33,918 nucleotides of DNA. Origin: JAUWOY01 sp034431315 (GTDB taxonomy: Bacteria > Chloroflexota > Anaerolineae > VGOG01). The translations under genes and the position numbers were made by a program. The stretch spans positions 1 through 33,918 of the forward strand of contig DAOUDK010000047.1 in the NCBI GenBank assembly GCA_034431315.1, read 5' to 3'. Of this stretch, positions 1-5,625 are shown piece after piece. Under the pieces are notes generated by a model, which saw only the letters and a list, made by a program, of their open reading frames with translations, had not been told where the DNA came from and did no database searches. Position 1 is the stretch's first letter. Every line of letters begins with the position of its first letter.

Positions 1-30
1 AATGTGCATAGAGCACCTCCTTGATATGAG

Positions 31-237
31 ATGCCCTATTCTCCCCCAATTTTGCTAAGATTGGAAGCCAGAATCCTGGGGTTGATTTTCCTACCCCGTT
101 TTGCTTCGAAATCCCCAGTAGCCCACCACTTGCGCACATTGGAGGAAGCTGGCCTCGTCACCAGTCGTCGCGATGGCAGGTCTACCTACTACGCCGTCCA
201 GAAAGAAGAGTTGACCAAGCATCACATCTTTGAGTAG
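31..237 (+). pseudogene. ArsR-type winged-helix regulator remnant
   Basis: The second half of this 68-residue frame (PVAHHLRTLEEAGLVTSRRDGRSTYYAV) reads like the recognition helix and wing of an ArsR-family repressor. The first half does not resemble the usual dimerisation and first HTH helices, and there is no metal-binding ELCVC-type motif. The frame opens just after a TGA at 22-24, and the ATG at 31 has no Shine-Dalgarno sequence. ArsR proteins are normally about 95-120 residues, so this is probably a truncated or frameshifted copy. It could still be a short expressed HTH protein. It lies about 90 bp upstream of the large cytochrome gene on the same strand, so a former regulatory link is possible but not shown. 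Confidence 0.45.
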
Positions 238-326
238 GGGGCCTGGGAAAGCGCCGACTGCCGACCGGGGGCCAGAAACTCAAACCCACAGTACGAGGTT
301 CTAAACAGGCGAAAGAGGAGTCCCAC

Positions 327-2378
327 ATGGCCAAGTTGAAGGAGGTCTTCGGTACCAAGAACCATGCCATCCGGCGGACGTTGCTTATCGGAGCAGCTTT
401 TGTTTTGGGATTCATCGTATTGAGCGTCATTGGCATTCAGGCATGGGAATGGTCCAACAGCGTGGCCTTCTGCACCAACGTCTGCCACGACGTGCACCCC
501 GAAGAGTCGGTTGCCTACCAGGACTCGTACCATGCTCAGGTCAAATGCACTGAATGTCACATGAGTCGGGTAGGCACGCTGCGTAACGTCTTCCTCAAGG
601 CCGGCCACCTTAAGCACTTGCCACAGACGATCTTGCGCCAGTACGAGCACCCCCTGGAAGCGGAAACGCTGCGCCCGGCCAACGAATCGTGCGAACTCTG
701 CCACTGGCCGCCGGCCTTCCACGGTGACACGGTGTGGGAGATCAGGCACTTTGAGCCAGACGAGCAAAACACCGAAAAGCGTACTTATGTGATCCTCAAA
801 ACCGGTGGTGGTGAGCGAGAGAGGGGGCTGGGGTACGGCATCCACTGGCACATCGCAAACCCGGTCGAATATATCGCCACTGACGAGCATAAGCAAGACA
901 TCCGCTGGGTACGGACCACCCTGCCCGATGGTCAGACGGTCGAGTATAATGATGTCATCAACCCCCTGTCGGCTGAGGAGATTGCCAAGGCCGAAAAACG
1001 GACTATGGATTGTGTGGACTGCCACAACAAGGTAGGCCATCCCTTCCCTTCTCCGGACCGGATGGTTGACAGCGCCTTTACCGAGGGCCGTATCAGCCCT
1101 GAGCTGCCGTTTGCCAAGCAGCAAATGATGGCCTTGCTCGCTGCCAGCTATCCCAGCCAGGAAGCGGCATTGGAGGCCATCGAGTCACTGGAAGCGCAAT
1201 ACAAGGCCGCGTACCCCGAGGTGGCCGCCAGCTATGCCACTGATATCAAGCAGGCTGCCGAAGTGGCCAAAGAGCTCGTCCCCCGACTGGTGTTCGAGGA
1301 GCCGGGTGTCACCTGGCAGTCCTTCCCGGATAATGATGGGCACATAGAGTTCCCCGGCTGCTTCCGCTGCCACGATGGCAAGCACCTGAGCCCAGAGGGC
1401 GAATCCATTCGCCTGCATTGCAACATCTGCCACAGTATCCCGGTGACGGTGGACGCTGGGGACCGCCCGCCTGAGATGCCAGTCGCCTCGCTCCAGGAGC
1501 CAGCGTCGCACCTGGAAACTAACTTTATAGCCGACCACCGCTTCCAGGCCAATAGCGCCTGCGTGGAGTGCCACGGCGAGATCGCCTTTGGCGACGATGA
1601 TTCGAGCTTTTGTGCCAACTCGGCCTGTCACGGGATGGCATGGCCTTCGGTGGAGCTAGATGCGGCTTTCCCGCATCCCATTAAGCTGGAGGGCAAGCAC
1701 ACTGAGGTATGGTGCCACGACTGCCACAACGGGGTGAGAGAGCCCTCGTACGAGTGTGCCGACTGCCACGAGCCGGCCATGGAGCCCCACTTTGGCCAGG
1801 TGTGCGAGGACTGCCACACGCCGATTGGGTGGGACCAGGCGGAACTGGGTGATTTCGAACACCCGGCAGCTTTGGAAGGCGGCCACGCAGACCTGGATTG
1901 CTCCGCGTGCCATGCTGCTGGCCAGAGCCTGACTTACGAATGTGCCGCCTGCCATCAGCCGCCCAGCGAGCCCCACTTTGGGCCAGACTGCGAGACGTGC
2001 CACACGCCGGCAGGCTTCAAAGGCGCGACCCTCCCGCCGGAGCTGCACCCGGTGCCGCTGGTCGGCGGCCACCAGCGCGCCACCTGCGACGTGTGCCATG
2101 CCGAGGGTAAGCGGGTGCCAGAATACGTATGCAGCAACTGCCACCGGCCGCCGGAGGATCACCTGGAGGGAACATGCGACACCTGCCACGCTCCGGAAGG
2201 ATGGGCCGAGTCGGCGGCCTCTCTTGTGGCCCAATTTCCACAGATCCCACACGTCTTGGACGGGCTGGAGGACTGCCTGGTGTGCCACGACCCGGTCAGT
2301 CAGATTAAACCAGTGCCGGGCGACCATGAAGGCCGTGTCAATGAGCAGTGTGGCCTGTGCCACAAAGTCGCGCCGTAG
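327..2378 (+). CDS. Membrane-anchored multihaem c-type cytochrome (19 putative haem sites)
   Basis: This 683-residue protein has an N-terminal membrane segment (about residues 17-38) followed by a haem-rich extracytoplasmic region. I count 17 CxxCH motifs plus two expanded sites: CX3CH at residues 49-54 (CTNVCH) and CX4CH at about 429 (CANSACH). The single anchor followed at once by haem sites resembles NapC/NirT/NrfH quinol-oxidising cytochromes, so a role passing electrons from menaquinol outward is inferred. The C-terminal part has three triheme units of exactly 62 residues starting at H450, H512 and H574, each built as HPxxLxGxH, CxxCH, then CxxCHxP and CxxCHxPxG. The ATG at 327 has an AGGAG-like site upstream. 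The terminal acceptor cannot be told from sequence. The ccm genes downstream would install its haems. Confidence 0.9.
   Translation: MAKLKEVFGTKNHAIRRTLLIGAAFVLGFIVLSVIGIQAWEWSNSVAFCTNVCHDVHPEESVAYQDSYHAQVKCTECHMSRVGTLRNVFLKAGHLKHLPQTILRQYEHPLEAETLRPANESCELCHWPPAFHGDTVWEIRHFEPDEQNTEKRTYVILKTGGGERERGLGYGIHWHIANPVEYIATDEHKQDIRWVRTTLPDGQTVEYNDVINPLSAEEIAKAEKRTMDCVDCHNKVGHPFPSPDRMVDSAFTEGRISPELPFAKQQMMALLAASYPSQEAALEAIESLEAQYKAAYPEVAASYATDIKQAAEVAKELVPRLVFEEPGVTWQSFPDNDGHIEFPGCFRCHDGKHLSPEGESIRLHCNICHSIPVTVDAGDRPPEMPVASLQEPASHLETNFIADHRFQANSACVECHGEIAFGDDDSSFCANSACHGMAWPSVELDAAFPHPIKLEGKHTEVWCHDCHNGVREPSYECADCHEPAMEPHFGQVCEDCHTPIGWDQAELGDFEHPAALEGGHADLDCSACHAAGQSLTYECAACHQPPSEPHFGPDCETCHTPAGFKGATLPPELHPVPLVGGHQRATCDVCHAEGKRVPEYVCSNCHRPPEDHLEGTCDTCHAPEGWAESAASLVAQFPQIPHVLDGLEDCLVCHDPVSQIKPVPGDHEGRVNEQCGLCHKVAP
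1674..2231 (+). repeat. Three 62-codon triheme repeats inside the cytochrome gene
   Basis: Units begin at 1674, 1860 and 2046, a spacing of 186 bp each time. Each unit encodes three CxxCH sites with the same order and similar spacing. The first two also share EPHFG between the second and third site; the third has EDHLEG there. The exact period indicates internal duplication of a haem-binding module. Confidence 0.8.
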
Positions 2379-2404
2379 GTGATGTCTCCATGGCATTCCC
2401 GAGC

Positions 2405-2464
2405 GAAAGGGGGGATGAAGACAGGCATAGTGAGAAATCGTTAGCTGATTTACCAACATCCTAA
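2405..2464 (+). promoter_or_regulatory. Duplicated leader, copy A, with conserved dyad
   Basis: This intergenic stretch aligns with 3121-3179 over its whole length. Shared blocks are GAAAGGGGGGATGA, TGAGAAATCGTTAG, and a TACCAA block followed by ATC. At 2435-2451 lies an inverted repeat with half-sites AAATC and GATTT around a 7-nt centre. It ends 32 bp before the ATG at 2483, the same distance as in copy B. No sigma-70 boxes are clear here. An operator or 5' UTR element is inferred. Confidence 0.5.
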
Positions 2465-2482
2465 TTGGAGAGGAGGGAAAAA

Positions 2483-2977
2483 ATGGTATCACTTGATGCG
2501 TTGCGAGTGGTCCCCATCTTCGCAGGGCTGGGCGAAGATGATCTGGAAAAGATCATCCCTCTCTGTCACGAAGAAGTGCACGGGGATGAAACGAAACTGT
2601 TCGACGAGGGGAGTCAGGCAAGGGTCCTTTACGTCATCGAGGAAGGTAAGGTGGCGATCGAGGTTGACTTCCATGTGAGCCGAGGCATGTCTCCCCATCC
2701 GATCACCGTCACCGAGGCTAGAGCGAACGAAATCTTCGGTTGGTCGGCTCTGGTGAGCCCCCACCACATGACGGCCAGCGCACGGTGTATGGGCAGGACG
2801 AAGCTCATTGCCATAGATGGCCCGAAGCTCAATGAATTGCTTGAGCAGGACCCGCGCTTGGGATTGACCGTGATGCGCAATGTAGCTCAACTCATCCGAG
2901 CCCGGCTCTTGAGTACAAGAGCTTCTCTGGTCAGCAAGGAAGGGCTGGATCTCCTGTACCACCTCTACAGCTATTAG
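2483..2977 (+). CDS. Cyclic-nucleotide-binding-fold protein without DNA-binding domain
   Basis: The 164-residue product is a cupin-like CNBD of the Crp/Fnr type (LRVVPIFAGLGEDDLEKIIPLC start, EGSQARVLYVIEEGKVAIEVD beta-roll) ending in a helical segment (LEQDPRLGLTVMRNVAQLIRARL). It stops where Crp proteins begin their HTH, so it should not bind DNA by itself. The phosphate-binding cassette is altered: FGWSALVSPHHMTASARC replaces the usual GE-x-ALL with RxA, so cAMP binding is doubtful. I chose the ATG at 2483, directly after GGAGAGGAGGG, over the in-frame TTG at 2465. It sits between two multihaem cytochrome genes, and similar CNBD-only proteins are found beside redox gene sets. A sensor or structural partner role is inferred only. 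Confidence 0.8.
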   Translation: MVSLDALRVVPIFAGLGEDDLEKIIPLCHEEVHGDETKLFDEGSQARVLYVIEEGKVAIEVDFHVSRGMSPHPITVTEARANEIFGWSALVSPHHMTASARCMGRTKLIAIDGPKLNELLEQDPRLGLTVMRNVAQLIRARLLSTRASLVSKEGLDLLYHLYSY

Positions 2978-3120
2978 CATGCTGGCTCAACCCCTTCGGC
3001 GCCAACGTCGAGGATGCCTTGAACCCCTCACCGGGCTCATCGGCGAAACCCGACAAGCACCGTGCCCTCTTTGCGGCTGTCGGGACAGATGAGGATACCA
3101 CCATAGCTATTACTAAAAGT
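2978..3120. other. Intergenic stretch without recognised gene
   Basis: Between the CNBD gene and leader copy B there is no credible reading frame, no clear hairpin terminator and no promoter that I can support. It is probably transcribed as spacer within the cytochrome cluster. Confidence 0.4.
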
Positions 3121-3179
3121 GAAAGGGGGGATGAGGATACGCATTGAGAAATCGTTAGACGATCTACCAAAATCTTAAG
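3121..3179 (+). promoter_or_regulatory. Duplicated leader, copy B, with conserved dyad
   Basis: This is the second copy of the leader at 2405-2464. The dyad at 3149-3165 reads AAATCGTTAGACGATCT, with half-sites ATCGT and ACGAT around TAG. It again ends 32 bp before the start codon (3197). Relative to copy A, several changes in the right arm (for example CTG to ACG) improve pairing with the left arm, which suggests the symmetry matters. Confidence 0.5.
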
Positions 3180-3196
3180 TCGAAAGGAGAGTTGAA

Positions 3197-4288
3197 ATGT
3201 GGAAGAAGTTCAATAGTAAGATCTGGATTGGCGTGATCTTGCTCGTAGCAGTCGCTGTGATAGCTGGCTGCTCAGGATCAGCCGGGCCTTCAGGGCCGGC
3301 AGGTCCCGCTGGTCCTACCGGACCTGCCGGCCCTCAAGGAGCCGTTGGTCCTGCTGGCCCTGATGGCGCTGATGGCCCCGCTGGCCCTGCTGGCCCCGCT
3401 GGCGCCGCTGGCGCTGCCGGTGAAGGCAGCGCTGCCCAGGTCACCTGTGTAGAATGCCACAACGATACCTCGTTGATCACCGGGATGCAGACTGCCTGGA
3501 GCGAGTCTGTGCATGGAACGGGTGAATCCTACGGACGAGGAACCAGCGCTGGTTGCGCCGGATGTCACTCTGGTGGCAGCTTCAGCGACATGGTTGCTGC
3601 AGGGCTCGCCCCGAACGAGGTCGAGGCTGGCGATCCTAACCCGACCCGCCAGGACTGCCGCGCCTGCCACCAGATCCACACCAGCTACACCGGTGAGGAC
3701 TGGGCTTTGGCGACCACTGACCCGGTAGTGCTTTATGCCCTCGAAGATGCGACCTTTGACGGCGGTATGGGCAATTTGTGCGTCAACTGCCACCAGCCGC
3801 GCCGTGCAATTGAAGCCACAGACGGTATCGTTAATTGGAGCAGCACTCACTACGGTCCGCACCACGGCCCGCAGAGCTCCATACTGCTTGGTATCGGCGG
3901 CGCCGGTGTTGAAGGCAGTCCCAGCATGCACGCCTTGATAGTGGAAGACACCTGCGTGACCTGCCACATGGGCGAAGGCGACGATCACACCTTTGAACCC
4001 AGCGTTGCCGCTTGCCAGCCTTGCCATGCCGATGCCGAAAACTTCGATATCAACGGCCTGCAGACCGAGGTCCAGGCGATGCTCGATGAGCTTAAAGAGG
4101 CTCTGGTCGCAAATGGCATGCTTGATGAAGAAGAAGACGAAGCGATTGTTGGCGAGTACCCTGAAGCGGAAGCTGGCGCTTTGTGGAACTACATCACGAT
4201 CGCTCATGAAGACAAGAGCCTGGGTGTCCACAACCCGGCTTACACCAAGGCTTTGCTTGAAGCATCTCTCGCAACACTTGGCGAGTAA
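3197..4288 (+). CDS. Hexahaem cytochrome c lipoprotein with collagen-like stalk
   Basis: The product of 363 residues starts with a lipoprotein signal (hydrophobic residues 9-22, lipobox VIAGC, lipidated Cys25). About 16-17 Gly-X-Y triplets follow directly at about residues 27-77 (GPAGPTGPAGPQG type), forming a collagen-like segment. The rest is a cytochrome domain with six CxxCH sites (CVECH, CAGCH, CRACH, CVNCH, CVTCH, CQPCH) and extra His residues that could be distal ligands. A C-terminal helical, acidic tail follows. The likely arrangement is a surface-tethered electron carrier held away from the membrane by a rigid triple-helical stalk, which would imply a trimer. The RBS GAAAGGAGAG precedes the ATG. 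It is the third gene of the cytochrome cluster and is followed by a strong terminator. Confidence 0.9.
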   Translation: MWKKFNSKIWIGVILLVAVAVIAGCSGSAGPSGPAGPAGPTGPAGPQGAVGPAGPDGADGPAGPAGPAGAAGAAGEGSAAQVTCVECHNDTSLITGMQTAWSESVHGTGESYGRGTSAGCAGCHSGGSFSDMVAAGLAPNEVEAGDPNPTRQDCRACHQIHTSYTGEDWALATTDPVVLYALEDATFDGGMGNLCVNCHQPRRAIEATDGIVNWSSTHYGPHHGPQSSILLGIGGAGVEGSPSMHALIVEDTCVTCHMGEGDDHTFEPSVAACQPCHADAENFDINGLQTEVQAMLDELKEALVANGMLDEEEDEAIVGEYPEAEAGALWNYITIAHEDKSLGVHNPAYTKALLEASLATLGE

Positions 4289-4317
4289 TCTTCACGCAAA
4301 ATAGTACGTAAGCTCCA

Positions 4318-4350
4318 AACAGGGCTGCCAGTATGGCAGCCCTGTTCTTG
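4318..4350 (+). terminator. Rho-independent terminator after the cytochrome cluster
   Basis: A perfect 13-bp stem (AACAGGGCTGCCA with its complement) and a 3-nt loop are followed by TCTTGTG. It lies 30 bp after the stop codon of the hexahaem lipoprotein. Confidence 0.85.
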
Positions 4351-4370
4351 TGTAAGAGGTTATTAGCCGT

Positions 4371-4656
4371 TTGCGTCAAAATTCCCAGAGTGGAGAAATC
4401 CATTCTGTCGATGTCGATGATCGTGACTATATCCAAAAAATCACAGATGTTCAGGCATCGGTGGTAATTCTCGATGCTGTGGATAGCGAAGAAGCTAGAT
4501 GTTGTCTCTTTTGCGAATTGCTGACCGCCTTTCCAATTCCAGTACTTCCAGAAGGATCCTGGAGCTTTTGCCCACAACGGCAAGTATATCATCCAGGTAC
4601 TGTACGATAGCCTGGAAGACGTTGGTGGGGATACAAGTGGCATGGTCCGGCTTTAG
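4371..4656 (+). pseudogene. Frameshifted receiver-like fragment
   Basis: Frame 4371-4610 includes VVILDAVDSEEARCCLFCELLTAFPIPVL spread over its middle, a pattern like the core strand and helix of a response-regulator receiver domain. Near 4590 the match moves to the next frame, which reads YDSLEDVGGDTSGMVRL and stops at 4654-4656. One frameshift would join the two halves. No good start codon or RBS is visible. I treat it as a decayed receiver-like gene; the family assignment is tentative. Confidence 0.35.
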
Positions 4657-4731
4657 AACGGAGACTGAGCTCTTTCGACGGAATGCCTGCCTGGGCCTTG
4701 GTTTGATAGACCCAGGCTCTCAGAATAAGTA

Positions 4732-4753
4732 GGCTGGAGCACAAGCTCCAGCC
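4732..4753. repeat. Short perfect hairpin
   Basis: A 9-bp perfect inverted repeat (GGCTGGAGC and its complement) flanks a 4-nt loop. There is no T-run, so it looks more like a REP-type palindrome than a terminator. Confidence 0.5.
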
Positions 4754-4773
4754 CACTTTCCTGTTCATACGTT

Positions 4774-4976
4774 GAATTGCGGGTAGTGGTTAAATGGTAA
4801 GTGATGATACTTTGCAGCGTGCAGCGAACCCGCTGATTGAGTAGCGCCAGCGTATCGAAGTCAAGGGTGAGCGGCACTTGCAGGCTCGTTCTTGGCTTCT
4901 ATACGTCGCTGCCGCTCCTACTCAGCCAGCGAACTCGCGAGGCCATCACTTACTTCTTTACCACTACCGAATTGCG
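4774..4976. mobile_element. MITE-like foldback element with 8-bp flanking direct repeats
   Basis: The direct repeat GAATTGCG occurs at 4774-4781 and 4969-4976. Between them, 4782-4806 and 4944-4968 are 25-bp terminal inverted repeats matching at 21 of 25 positions (GGTAGTGG at the outer end, GTAAGTGATG at the inner end). The interior continues as an imperfect palindrome: the left part around 4824-4895 can pair with about 4890-4940. The 187-bp element has no coding capacity. The layout fits a non-autonomous transposon that made an 8-bp target duplication. It ends about 12 bp before the -35 box of the ccm operon. Confidence 0.7.
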
Positions 4977-4987
4977 AACTACTGAAA

Positions 4988-5016
4988 TTGACAGCAGAGT
5001 GCTTTTGTGCTATATT
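4988..5016 (+). promoter_or_regulatory. Sigma-70-type promoter of the ccm operon
   Basis: TTGACA at 4988-4993 and TATATT at 5011-5016 are separated by 17 bp. The ATG of ccmE is 33 bp downstream of the -10 box. Confidence 0.75.
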
Positions 5017-5048
5017 CTATTCAGGTAGAGAAACGGGGAGGATCATCA

Positions 5049-5468
5049 ATGACCGCACTTAGAGCGCGAAGCAAATTCATCATAGGCGGAGCCATCATTG
5101 TGTTGGCGGTGGGCTATCTCATCGTCAGCAGCATCGGGGGCTCGACGGCCTATTACCTGACCGTTGAGGAAGTGAGGGCAGAGGGTCCCTCGGAGCAGAC
5201 CGTGAGGGTTGCTGGGAATGTCGTAGGAGAGACTATTGAGTGGAACGCCAAAGAATTGGTACTCAGGTTCAGCATCGCCGACGCTAGCGGAAGCCTGGCT
5301 GTGATCTACAACGGCCCCCGTCCCGACATGCTTCAGGATGAAGCGGAGGCCATAGTCGAGGGCAAGTACCTCGAAGGAGGATCCTTCGAGGCCAATAATC
5401 TACTCCTCAAGTGTCCATCCAAGTACCAGGAGGCAGCAACGGCCACCGCAGAGCCCCCGGCTAAGTGA
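5049..5468 (+). CDS. ccmE: CcmE, cytochrome c maturation haem chaperone (Cys type)
   Basis: This 139-residue protein has one N-terminal membrane anchor (about residues 9-27) and an OB-fold domain typical of CcmE (VRVAGNVVGETIEW, VIYNGPRPDMLQDEAEAIVEGKY). CcmE binds haem covalently outside the membrane and hands it to CcmF. The classical ligand lies in an HxxxY motif; here the equivalent is C122-P-S-K-Y126. This CxxxY variant is known from Desulfovibrio and archaea, where it goes with absence of CcmG and CcmH, and neither is found here. I start at the ATG at 5049, preceded by GGGGAGG, rather than an upstream in-frame codon at 5007. The product acts first in the haem-handling operon that follows. 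Confidence 0.92.
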   Translation: MTALRARSKFIIGGAIIVLAVGYLIVSSIGGSTAYYLTVEEVRAEGPSEQTVRVAGNVVGETIEWNAKELVLRFSIADASGSLAVIYNGPRPDMLQDEAEAIVEGKYLEGGSFEANNLLLKCPSKYQEAATATAEPPAK

Positions 5469-5481
5469 TCTTTCATCCAGC

Positions 5482-5579
5482 AGACCTCGGAGGTTTTCAG
5501 ACGTGATTTCGCAAATAAACCGGCTAGACAATCAATGCAACTTCATCAACGGAGGCACTGCCGGAAACCTCCGAGGTCT
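5482..5579. repeat. Inverted repeat between ccmE and ccmF
   Basis: A 15-bp perfect inverted repeat (AGACCTCGGAGGTTT at 5482-5496 and its complement at 5565-5579) surrounds 68 bp without a reading frame. It nearly fills the ccmE-ccmF gap. It looks like a mobile palindromic repeat and could also attenuate transcription. Confidence 0.6.
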
Positions 5580-5625
5580 TAAGTCGTCACCACTGAGTGG
5601 CTATTTGTCTAGGAGGTAAGTTTTC

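Noticed and set aside
222..1124. Long minus-strand frame opposite the large cytochrome
   Set aside because: It is a shadow of the haem-rich gene: no RBS, no recognisable domain, and the plus-strand frame has dense CxxCH motifs. Similar antisense frames at 1656-2492 and 3290-4231 fail for the same reasons.
4837..5028. Small frame across the MITE-like element and the ccmE promoter
   Set aside because: It lies on the hairpin element and the promoter, without an RBS or any recognised feature.
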